Shown in pieces: positions 1 through 5,977 of a DNA stretch of 6,110 bases. The first letter of the stretch is position 1; every line of letters starts with the position of its first letter. Position numbers and translations under genes: made by a program. The notes under the pieces were generated by a model. The model did not search any database and had not been told where the DNA came from. It was given only the letters and a program-made list of their open reading frames with translations. Origin of the DNA: an uncultured Sulfurovum sp. (GTDB lineage: Bacteria > Campylobacterota > Campylobacteria > Campylobacterales > Sulfurovaceae); the NCBI GenBank assembly GCA_902727905.1, contig CACVAR010000171.1:1-6110 (forward strand). Direction: 5' to 3'.

Positions 1-2
1 AA

Positions 3-101
3 ATGCTCAAACAAAAGTATCGTAATCGACGTAAACGCTATAACTTAAGGGTAAATCTGATTTGTGCATTAATCAACTTTGATAGGAATATGATGGTTTA
101 G
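3..101 (+). CDS. IS5-family transposase, C-terminal fragment (5' end outside window)
   Basis: Thirty-two residues and a TAG stop are visible, and the frame is open to the left edge. The peptide contains KYRNRRKRYNLRVNLICAL followed by INFDRN. The pattern YRNRRKR-(6-8)-NLI-AL-N is the well-known C-terminal tail of IS5-group transposases (DDE_Tnp_1 type), which lies after the catalytic glutamate. The enzyme cuts and joins the IS ends. The catalytic DDE residues are outside the window, so activity cannot be judged. An ATG falls at positions 3-5, but family knowledge says this is the tail of a protein of several hundred residues, so it is not treated as the start. The fragment overlaps the truncated 3' end of the minus-strand STAND ORF in antisense. 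Confidence 0.75.
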   Translation: MLKQKYRNRRKRYNLRVNLICALINFDRNMMV

Positions 102-2397
102 ATGCAAGTTTTGCAAGAAGTCTATTATAGTAAGCAATCCCCATATTATAATAAGAAGATGCAACTAACTTAATAATTTCCTTCTCCTTAGAATTTTTAA
201 ACTCATCAATTATCGTTTGATATATCATTATCTCATCGACTTTTTTTTCTCCTGAACTATTTGCTCCAATAGAAAACAGTCTACTCACAATAATTCCTAA
301 TTTCTCATTTAAGTTCTCAGCCTCCATCTTCACACTATACATAAAAAATGAAACCAGAATAGATACAACTAAAATAGTACCAATAGCAAATCTATTTCTT
401 TTTTTACGCTTTTTCACATGCTCTTCCGAAGCCCTAACAAACTCCACCACCCCAATAGCCAAAGAACGCTCACGCCGACTTAACAGCTCTAATGCTTCAT
501 TCAATGGTAGACCGTCATTGAGGAAAAGAGATTTTTTGTCTTTTGCTTGACTCTCTTTCCACGCTTGACTTCTTTTTTCCAGTTGGTCACGCAGGTAAAT
601 GTCTTTTTTATGTACCAAAATCGTCTCTTTTGCCAACTCCCAATGGCTAAAGAGTGACTCGTGAGCCACACGGTAGTACTCTAAACCCTCTTTGTCTTTT
701 GCTGAGACAAGCAGACGGACATCTTTTGCCATAAGTGCTGTGGCACAAGCTTTTATGGCAGGGTCTTTGTCTATTTGGCGTTTGCTTACCCGTTTGGCTG
801 TAATGTTTTTACTACTGTCCGATACTGAAGCCAACATAATAATGAGTTCAGGCATGGCTTTTTGCGCTTGACTTCCTAGTTTTTCATAAACCTGACCAGC
901 TTTTTTACCAATGGCTCCCTCCAACTTACCTAAAGCTTCATACGCTTCAAAGGTGAGTTGGTTTTTCTCTTGGTCTCTCTTTTCCCATAGCTGTTCTAGC
1001 AGATACTCCAACAGAGGTAAAGAGGCTTGATGTCTACTTGCCGACTCTCTTAAGAAGTCATCTAAACCTTTTCCATTGTCATCTACTCCAAAGCTTAGCC
1101 CTGCTTCTTGGGCTGGTTTGTTAATGATTTGACCAAGTTCTGTCTCTTTTGGGAAGTGGAGTTTGTATTCTGCTCCATCATTAAGTAGGGCTATGAGTTG
1201 GGGGAAGTTGTCTAAGTAACTCATAAAGTCACTACGCATGGAAGCCACCACCCAGACATGTTCACTAGAAAAGAGTTTAAACAGTAAGTTTATGAACGCC
1301 TCTTGCATCGCTTCATCAATATTAGCTGAAGTAAACAACTCTTCAAATTGGTCAATGTAGAGAACAAGCTTGACTTTGGCTGTTTCGCTTAAGTTCTCTT
1401 TTTTAGCTATCTGATTCATGGCTTGTTCTATGGGTAATAAATCATCCAAATGCTTCTCTAAATTCTCTTCGTTAAGTTGTAACTCCCTTAACTCAGGTAG
1501 TGCTTTTAAAATGGCAGACATTAAGGCTTTTATGGGAACATCATCAGAGGGGATGAAGGTAGCCACTCTGCTTAATGCCACATCTTTAACCATACCTGCT
1601 ATCTGTAAATCAGGTAAAAGACCAGCTTTAACAAGTGAAGACTTACCCGAACCACTCGCACCTGTAATCAAAAGAAAAGATTTTCCTTTGTTTATCTGCT
1701 GTTGAAGTTTCTCTCTGCTTTCGTTTACTTCTCTGTTTCGTCCAAAGAAAATAGAAGCGTGTTGGGCTTCAAAAGATTGTAAGCCTCTAAAGGGACTCCC
1801 CTCTAACCAATTGGCTTTGAAGGTTAAGGTTTCATTTACAATCTTGGCTATAATTTTTTTGAGATGCTCTTCAAACATGCTTTCAAACTCATCTGTACGT
1901 TCAAAAGTGTGTTCAGCCATGGCGTAAGAGCCATCATCGTTTTTTGCCCAATAGTTATCAAACGATTGTATGAGCTTTTGTTGCCTAGACATCTCTTCTA
2001 CTTGCTCAGGATCAATGACTATTTTATCATTTCGCTTACGATACAAAGCCAAATGAGGCGTCTTTTCCTTTTTCGCTTTAGCATAAGCATCTTCAAACTC
2101 CCACTCTGTTCCTGTAATAGGTTGTTTGTTAGTATAAGCACCAACATACTTAGAAGAAGACAACTCCGACCCCAAACGCGTCCAAAGTATCACAGCCACA
2201 ATGTCAGTAGAAGAAGGATAAACAATATTAGCTTGATAATCCTTCGTCGCTGTCATCGGTTCTCTCTCCCAAAAGACCCCCTCAAGTTTAACATCTGTAA
2301 AATGACGGTTAAGCCGTTTGATAATCTGCATTGCTTTTTGTCGTTCAGGTATAACATCTCCTGGTGAGGAGATGAAGATTTTTATGGTTTTTTTCAT
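73..2397 (-). CDS. DUF4062-like (TIR-like) / nSTAND1 NTPase / TM protein, 3'-truncated by IS
   Basis: A predicted STAND-class immune switch of 774 residues. Residues 1-190 form a DUF4062-type, TIR-like Rossmann domain: KIFISSPGDV at 6-15, a hydrophobic IVAVILW strand at 66-72 and TGTEWEFEDA at 95-104, where a TIR-type catalytic glutamate would lie. Residues 203-600 match nSTAND1: SPFRGL and FFGR (201-220), Walker A GASGSGKS (246-253), Walker B LVLYIDQFEE (344-353), SMRSDF (386-391), a SLPLLEYLLEQLW helix (459-471) and YRVAHESLFSHW (575-586). A basic stretch KKRKKR precedes one TM helix (about 669-688). Residues 720-758, ending SYYNMGIAYYN, look like the start of TPR repeats, the usual ligand-sensing part. 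Residues 759-774 are encoded by the IS end, so the sensor is lost and the product is probably non-functional or dysregulated. ATG start with AAGGGA 7 nt upstream. It follows the SLOG gene by 50 bp. Family-level calls are firm; the defence role is inferred. Confidence 0.88.
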   Translation of the reverse strand: MKKTIKIFISSPGDVIPERQKAMQIIKRLNRHFTDVKLEGVFWEREPMTATKDYQANIVYPSSTDIVAVILWTRLGSELSSSKYVGAYTNKQPITGTEWEFEDAYAKAKKEKTPHLALYRKRNDKIVIDPEQVEEMSRQQKLIQSFDNYWAKNDDGSYAMAEHTFERTDEFESMFEEHLKKIIAKIVNETLTFKANWLEGSPFRGLQSFEAQHASIFFGRNREVNESREKLQQQINKGKSFLLITGASGSGKSSLVKAGLLPDLQIAGMVKDVALSRVATFIPSDDVPIKALMSAILKALPELRELQLNEENLEKHLDDLLPIEQAMNQIAKKENLSETAKVKLVLYIDQFEELFTSANIDEAMQEAFINLLFKLFSSEHVWVVASMRSDFMSYLDNFPQLIALLNDGAEYKLHFPKETELGQIINKPAQEAGLSFGVDDNGKGLDDFLRESASRHQASLPLLEYLLEQLWEKRDQEKNQLTFEAYEALGKLEGAIGKKAGQVYEKLGSQAQKAMPELIIMLASVSDSSKNITAKRVSKRQIDKDPAIKACATALMAKDVRLLVSAKDKEGLEYYRVAHESLFSHWELAKETILVHKKDIYLRDQLEKRSQAWKESQAKDKKSLFLNDGLPLNEALELLSRRERSLAIGVVEFVRASEEHVKKRKKRNRFAIGTILVVSILVSFFMYSVKMEAENLNEKLGIIVSRLFSIGANSSGEKKVDEIMIYQTIIDEFKNSKEKEIIKLVASSYYNMGIAYYNRLLAKLASKPSYSYQS
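102..123. repeat. Probable terminal inverted repeat of the IS5-family element
   Basis: Read outward-in from the minus strand, the end begins AGACTTCTTGCAAAACTTGC, similar in style to the GAGACCTTTGCAAAA-type ends of many IS5-group elements. It lies directly after the transposase stop codon, where the right inverted repeat is expected. The matching left repeat is outside the window, so the exact tip (about 121-123) and the target-site duplication are not established. Confidence 0.55.
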
Positions 2398-2413
2398 GCT
2401 TTATTCCCTTTGC

Positions 2414-2448
2414 ATTATTACTTTATTTTATTTGGAGTATTTAAACTT
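2414..2448. repeat. Possible degenerate third copy of the intergenic repeat
   Basis: This lies in the 50-bp gap between the SLOG gene's stop codon and the STAND gene. Its right-hand 24 bases match the conserved 35-bp repeat at about 17 of 24 positions without gaps (TTTGGAGTATTTAAACTT against ATTGGACTTTTTGGACTT). It sits in the same place: directly after a stop codon, with an A/T tract and a TAATAAT box towards the next gene. As a promoter it would start transcription almost inside the STAND gene's Shine-Dalgarno sequence, so a useful promoter role here is doubtful. AT richness could produce part of the match by chance. Confidence 0.3.
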
Positions 2449-2957
2449 CAACCAAACCTACGCTCACAAACAACATGCTTCAACTCTATGCCCATATTTT
2501 GCCCATAGCTAACGACATCGCCTGTACCACCTTCTCTTCCGTTGAATGTTCCATCCCATAGAGCTAAAAGTATGTCAGATATATTGACTAAGTACTTCCC
2601 CAATTCTACATAAGGAGGGTCACCCATGCTAGGAATCTGAAATATGCCATCTGCTTCTCTTGAAAGTTTTAAAAATTCTTTTTTTCTAATTCGACTAAAT
2701 GCCTTGACGTAATGTTCTTTTTTAAAAGGCAAAGGAATAAGTAAACGTAAATTTTTATGTTTTTTCTTTTTCTCTAAAAATACCTTGACCACAAACATAT
2801 CTGCACCTTCAGCTAAAGGGGAAAGAAGTACTATCTCTTTGTCTTTATGTTTAACAATAAGCTCATCAAAGTATTCAGAAACCTCTTCCTTTAATCCTTT
2901 TCTTTTTAACATATCTCTATGTCCTGTTATGGCTATGAGGATTTGCTCTTTCAACAT
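2448..2957 (-). CDS. SLOG-family nucleotide-binding (sensor-like) protein
   Basis: A 169-residue soluble protein with a single Rossmann-type SLOG domain. Visible motifs, in order: strand-loop IAITGHRD (8-15), SPLAEGAD (46-53), LLIPLPF (72-78), PPYVELG (114-120), the strand LLALWDG (130-136) and the glycine loop GGTGDVV (143-149). The pairing of an LALWDG strand with a GGT-DVV loop is typical of the SLOG superfamily (relatives of DprA, LOG and the ThsA C-terminal domain). These proteins bind or process nucleotides or NAD-derived ligands and often accompany prokaryotic immune effectors. It lies between a two-helix membrane protein (15-bp gap) and the STAND gene (50-bp gap), consistent with one operon. 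AGGAG lies only 3 nt before the ATG; a TTG start one codon later would give the more usual 6 nt, so the start is uncertain by one codon. Ligand and role are inferred from the family. Confidence 0.8.
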   Translation of the reverse strand: MLKEQILIAITGHRDMLKRKGLKEEVSEYFDELIVKHKDKEIVLLSPLAEGADMFVVKVFLEKKKKHKNLRLLIPLPFKKEHYVKAFSRIRKKEFLKLSREADGIFQIPSMGDPPYVELGKYLVNISDILLALWDGTFNGREGGTGDVVSYGQNMGIELKHVVCERRFG

Positions 2958-2972
2958 TAACTCCTAAACTAC

Positions 2973-3209
2973 TTATGAAAGTATAAATGACATCATAAAA
3001 GAAAATAAGAGTTGCAACAAAAACAATCCAATGAGCATAATCATTAATATTACCAATAAATTTAAAGTAACACGTGTAATTCTACCCTCAAAAGTTTCTA
3101 TCCAAATAAATATTTTTTGTATCAATGCTGTTACCATAAATGCTAAGACTATAGCAAGTACCAAAACTATCCCAGCTGCTAAGATTTCGACTATCCATAA
3201 CTCTTTCAT
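2973..3209 (-). CDS. Small two-helix membrane protein of unknown family
   Basis: This 78-residue protein is almost entirely hydrophobic. Helix 1 is about residues 6-29 (VEILAAGIVLVLAIVLAFMV), and helix 2 is about 47-75 (LNLLVILMIMLIGLFLLQLL). A short polar linker with ETFEGRITR (38-46) joins them, suggesting a helical hairpin with both ends on the same side. I do not recognise a named family. It is the first gene after repeat copy A, and AGGGG 8 nt before the ATG supports this start. The SLOG gene follows after 15 bp, so the two are almost certainly co-transcribed. Two-helix membrane proteins of the SLATT group are known partners of SLOG domains. This one is shorter than usual SLATT proteins, so that link is an analogy only. 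It could be a membrane-damaging effector or an anchor. Confidence 0.72.
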   Translation of the reverse strand: MKELWIVEILAAGIVLVLAIVLAFMVTALIQKIFIWIETFEGRITRVTLNLLVILMIMLIGLFLLQLLFSFMMSFILS

Positions 3210-3233
3210 ATATATTTCCCCTTTTTATTTTTT

Positions 3234-3268
3234 AAATTATATATTTATTTAATTGGACTTTTTGGACT
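3234..3268. repeat. 35-bp direct repeat, copy A
   Basis: Identical over 35 bp to 5930-5964 and in the same orientation, 2,696 bp away. On the plus strand it has an A/T-only left part and then TTGGACTTTTTGGACT, which is two 9-bp units beginning TTGGAC. With one single-base gap, the similarity runs on through TGCT-AA into the bases just before the upstream gene's stop codon (stop at 3278-3280). The A/T part is an imperfect palindrome. It fills most of the gap between the TIR gene and the two-helix protein gene. Confidence 0.95.
3236..3241 (-). promoter_or_regulatory. Candidate -10 box (TATAAT) inside repeat copy A
   Basis: The minus strand reads TATAAT here. A start point about 7 nt on (near 3228) would leave a leader of about 20 nt with AGGGG before the 78-aa gene's ATG at 3209. 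No clear -35 (TTGACA) lies 17 bp upstream; that position falls in the repeated AGTCCA units, which could instead be an operator. Promoters without a -35 and with A/T-rich upstream DNA are known in Campylobacterota. Confidence 0.45.
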
Positions 3269-3277
3269 TTTGCTCAA

Positions 3278-4591
3278 CTATTTTAACTTATTTAAAACAT
3301 CTTTTAAATCATAAAGTTTTGCATCAAAATTATTTTGACTAGCATCTATCCATTGACAAGTTTCTAAAATAAATTCCATATTTTCTGATAAAGGTGCTGT
3401 ATCCAATAATATAGGAATAATAATTTTTTCAAGACTTAATGCTTTTGTAACTTCACGCACAACATATTTTGAAACTGTAGAGTTCTTTGAGTGAAGTAAA
3501 ATAAAGTATGTTGAAGCCTTAATTCCTTTCATGATTTCTGCAGGGTATTGTTGACTTGCTAAGATATCTCTAGGGGCATACCAACACTTGTAGCCCTCGT
3601 TTTCAAGTTCAAAACAAACTTTCTCTGCTTCTATCGTATTAACTGTTGAGTAACTAATAAAAACATCATATTGTTTAGAATAATCATTATCTTGATATTC
3701 CTTAATAGTTATCTCTTTTTCTTTAAAAGAAAAAGACTTTAAACTTTCTTCTCTTATACTTGAAAATATTTTATCAATGACAGTAACATCATCAATAAGT
3801 ATACGAGACAGACCTGTATACATTAAGTCCTCAGCTAAATCATCTGATTCAAGTGGTAGTTCTTCAAATCCGAATTGTGTAAGTTTTAATGCGAACTCAT
3901 CTAATAAAAAATTTTCATAAAACTCTTCTCCCTCTTTAGTAAATGTAAATATCTCATCAATAAAATAATCCATATTTGAAAGATTATTAACAACACTATA
4001 AAGTTTTTCATGAAGCTTACTTGGCATGTACACTTCATCTTCAAGACTTAACATATATTTTCTAGCATAACGTTCTAACTCTTTTTTTTCAATTCGACTA
4101 TACGGAGTTAATTGAAACTGATATGAAAAATTCAGTTTTCTTTTGAGCGAAACAGCTATTAAATTTTCAATAAAACTTCCTAAAGTAAAATCTACTCCTA
4201 TTTGTTTATTTGAGGTGTAATAGGATGCATTATCTAATCGATAGGTAAGTGACTGATTATCTAAAGCTATTATAGAATCAAAAACTTGTTGATTTTTAGC
4301 TATAAAAACTAAACACTCCCTTTCGGTAAATATATCTATTATTTTTTCTTTCAAAGCTTCAACAAATAAAAAATCTTTCTTAGATGTAAAAAACAGTACA
4401 AATTCCATCTTAGTATTGACAATAGAAACTCTCATACTAATATTTAAATATAATTCTTTATCTATATCCAAGATATTATTTAAACAAAAATTATATAACT
4501 TGATATTTTTTGTCTCATCTAAAACCTTAATTTTTAAAACACACTGTTTAATCTGTAAAGAATTATTTACTTCATATTTTGCTAAGTACAT
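3278..4591 (-). CDS. TIR-domain protein with unknown N-terminal region
   Basis: The protein has 437 residues. About 306-430 is a TIR domain of the bacterial TIR_2 type: YDVFISYS (308-315), CWYAPRDI (336-343), ILLHSKNSTVSKYVVREV (364-381), IIPILLD (391-397) and LETCQWIDAS (409-418). E380, in VVREV, is at the position of the catalytic glutamate of NAD-cleaving TIR enzymes, so NAD hydrolysis or conversion to a cyclic ADP-ribose-type signal is likely. Residues 1-300 are not a family I recognise: mixed alpha/beta, no TM segment, with acidic patches (ESDDLAED, 248-255). They may sense a trigger or bind the partner. The ATG is preceded by AGAGGA at 9 nt. It lies 22 bp behind the 422-aa membrane protein gene, so the two are expected to share a transcript. 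Its end is 9 bp from repeat copy A. The TIR call is firm; a defence role is inferred. Confidence 0.9.
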   Translation of the reverse strand: MYLAKYEVNNSLQIKQCVLKIKVLDETKNIKLYNFCLNNILDIDKELYLNISMRVSIVNTKMEFVLFFTSKKDFLFVEALKEKIIDIFTERECLVFIAKNQQVFDSIIALDNQSLTYRLDNASYYTSNKQIGVDFTLGSFIENLIAVSLKRKLNFSYQFQLTPYSRIEKKELERYARKYMLSLEDEVYMPSKLHEKLYSVVNNLSNMDYFIDEIFTFTKEGEEFYENFLLDEFALKLTQFGFEELPLESDDLAEDLMYTGLSRILIDDVTVIDKIFSSIREESLKSFSFKEKEITIKEYQDNDYSKQYDVFISYSTVNTIEAEKVCFELENEGYKCWYAPRDILASQQYPAEIMKGIKASTYFILLHSKNSTVSKYVVREVTKALSLEKIIIPILLDTAPLSENMEFILETCQWIDASQNNFDAKLYDLKDVLNKLK

Positions 4592-4613
4592 TTTTAACTA
4601 TCCTCTGCTTTGA

Positions 4614-5882
4614 TTAAGACAATCTCTTAAACTTGTTTTTACTCTTTTCTTCTTTTGGTTTTTCAGCCTTTAATGCATCTGTTCTTGATTCTCTAACGAT
4701 AGAAAAATCTATCTCTTGATCTATTTCCCTCTCTTTCATTATTCGTTTTAATATTTGACTTATATTTGAATGTACTATTTCCAATAGAAAACTCATATCA
4801 TTTACATCATATTCATTAACCTCTTTCCACGCTGCCTCAATACTATATAAACCAATATTTTTTATATAACCATTTGTATAACCAGATGCAACTTTATATT
4901 CTTCCCATACACCATAATTTAAATTTGCAGTCCACCCAATATACAAATCATTTCCATAAGGATAAACATGTATAAATACATAACTTCTATTAAAAATACA
5001 TACTAATTGTTCTCGCTCTTCTTTACCATTAACACCCCAATAATCTATAATCTCCTTCTTAACTTTTAAATTCTCTTCTTTTATATTTAAAGAATTTATT
5101 TTTAATGTAAGTTCTTTAACTAATTCGTCTTTTATACTAAACATATCCATGATAACTGTTTGCCAAGAATCTAATTGTACTAATACTCTTGGCTCATAAG
5201 CTGGCTTTCCTACAGTCACTTTACACAAAGGAGTTTTAACAATCATTAGTCTGTATATAAAATAAAATATTGAAAATGGAAAAAAATTAAGAATATGATA
5301 TGTTTTCTTTACATATTCTTTTTGAAGGCTATTTATATGCCTTATTGAATTACTACATTGTGCATTAAATTTAATTTTTCCATCATCTGAAGTCATTATT
5401 TTTAAAATCTCTTTAATATCATCCTTATCAAAAAACACTATATTCTTAAATTCTTTTATATTATTACTTGTCACTAAATTTAAATCTATAAGCACTTCAT
5501 ATATATGAAAAGGCAAAAATTTTATATATATTTTAAGACTTGAAGCCTTAGACTTATATAGGTTTTCATTATTACCAATATAACAATGTACCCATGCTTC
5601 TTCCTCTATAGATGACTGATAAAGTCGAATTACTATATTCATATCCATAGCAACTTCTTCTAGTAATCTATATACCTCATCTCTTTTATGTTGAACTTTT
5701 AGAAGTATATGATTTTTGTCATTGATTGGTATGGTACGTAATAATTCACTATGAGCCTCTTTTTTGAAAAAATATTTAATTAGCTTCACAAACTTACCTC
5801 CCCATAAAGGAAATAATAGCGTTAAGGCAAATAAAAATAAACTTGCCATGCCAATCACATCATTAATATCTATATTTTGCAT
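4614..5882 (-). CDS. Membrane-anchored protein of unknown family, TIR partner
   Basis: A 422-residue protein that I cannot assign to a family. Residues about 10-29 (IGMASLFLFALTLLFPLWGG) are a clear N-terminal membrane helix followed by basic residues (KFVKLIKYFFKK), which predicts a cytoplasmic body. A second hydrophobic stretch at 198-215 (LNFFPFSIFYFIYRLMIV) may be another membrane segment or a re-entrant/amphipathic one. Residues 280-330 hold a beta-rich part with VFIHVYPYGNDLYIGW (302-317). The last 20 residues form a lysine-rich tail (KAEKPKEEKSKNKFKR). Start: ATG with AGGAAG 5 nt upstream, about 40 nt below the TATAAT box of repeat copy B. It is first in a two-gene unit with the TIR protein. 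A role as membrane sensor or anchor for the TIR effector is inference from context. Base composition is very AT-rich, lower in GC than the STAND core. Confidence 0.75.
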   Translation of the reverse strand: MQNIDINDVIGMASLFLFALTLLFPLWGGKFVKLIKYFFKKEAHSELLRTIPINDKNHILLKVQHKRDEVYRLLEEVAMDMNIVIRLYQSSIEEEAWVHCYIGNNENLYKSKASSLKIYIKFLPFHIYEVLIDLNLVTSNNIKEFKNIVFFDKDDIKEILKIMTSDDGKIKFNAQCSNSIRHINSLQKEYVKKTYHILNFFPFSIFYFIYRLMIVKTPLCKVTVGKPAYEPRVLVQLDSWQTVIMDMFSIKDELVKELTLKINSLNIKEENLKVKKEIIDYWGVNGKEEREQLVCIFNRSYVFIHVYPYGNDLYIGWTANLNYGVWEEYKVASGYTNGYIKNIGLYSIEAAWKEVNEYDVNDMSFLLEIVHSNISQILKRIMKEREIDQEIDFSIVRESRTDALKAEKPKEEKSKNKFKRLS

Positions 5883-5929
5883 CCTTACTTCCTATTTCAA
5901 TCTTATATTTAATATTGCCAAAGCTACAA

Positions 5930-5964
5930 AAATTATATATTTATTTAATTGGACTTTTTGGACT
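5930..5964. repeat. 35-bp direct repeat, copy B
   Basis: Base-for-base identical to 3234-3268, same orientation. It lies in the 95-bp gap between the stop codon of the right-edge gene (13 bp away) and the ATG of the 422-aa gene (47 bp away). The two copies bracket exactly the two-gene TIR unit. Outside the 35 bp, the stop-side flank is still partly alike (TGCT then A/T), while the start-side flank differs. Confidence 0.95.
5932..5937 (-). promoter_or_regulatory. Candidate -10 box (TATAAT) inside repeat copy B
   Basis: The minus strand reads TATAAT, in the same place within the repeat as in copy A. Transcription would begin near 5925 and give a leader of about 43 nt to the 422-aa gene, whose AGGAAG and ATG follow. 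There is no recognisable -35 hexamer. If this is a promoter, both units share one promoter and any operator in the AGTCCA direct repeat, and would be expressed under the same control. Confidence 0.45.
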
Positions 5965-5977
5965 ATGCTGAATTAAC

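Larger units (their letters stand above)
1..123 (+). mobile_element. IS5-family insertion sequence, right end (left part outside window)
   Basis: This is the right-hand end of an insertion sequence whose body lies before the window. Three signs support it. A plus-strand reading frame ends at position 101 with the typical C-terminus of an IS5-family DDE transposase. An end-like sequence resembling IS5-type terminal repeats follows at once (about 102-123). The STAND gene on the opposite strand loses its TPR-like homology at exactly this point. The boundary at about 123 is inferred from the change in protein character (residue 758/759 of the STAND ORF) and could be off by a few bases. The other inverted repeat and the target duplication cannot be checked here. 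Confidence 0.72.

Noticed and set aside
1418..1705. Plus-strand open frame of 95 codons over the Walker A region
   Set aside because: It is the antisense of the nSTAND1 NTPase core; its serine/leucine/lysine-rich text mirrors the conserved codons opposite and shows no domain.
1864..2367. Plus-strand open frame of 167 codons within the STAND gene
   Set aside because: It is antisense to the well-supported DUF4062-like domain, has a Cys/Arg/Ile-rich composition without recognisable motifs, and is a shadow of the real reading frame.
2318..2512. Plus-strand open frame of 64 codons spanning the SLOG-STAND gap
   Set aside because: It overlaps both real genes in antisense, and its composition is that of reversed coding sequence.
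3031..3252. Plus-strand open frame of 73 codons opposite the two-helix protein
   Set aside because: The minus-strand frame has a good Shine-Dalgarno sequence and a coherent two-helix pattern; the plus-strand frame has neither.
3234..3277. Classical integron attC site
   Set aside because: There is no convincing pair of GTTRRRY/RYYYAAC core boxes and no long imperfect hairpin; the two copies are also too alike for typical attC sites. A different site-specific recombination site remains possible.
3210..3277. Intrinsic terminator after the TIR gene
   Set aside because: No GC-rich stem followed by a T-run on the minus strand; the palindromic part of the repeat is A/T only and would make a weak stem.
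4416..4613. Plus-strand open frame of 65 codons opposite the start of the TIR gene
   Set aside because: Isoleucine/leucine/lysine-rich antisense of an AT-rich coding region; no motif and no independent promoter or RBS.
3234..5964. CRISPR array
   Set aside because: Only two strong repeat copies, 2.7 kb apart with genes between them; no regular short spacers and no cas genes.
5764..5976. Plus-strand open frame of 70 codons across repeat copy B
   Set aside because: It runs over the start of the 422-aa gene and the repeat, with no support beyond being open.
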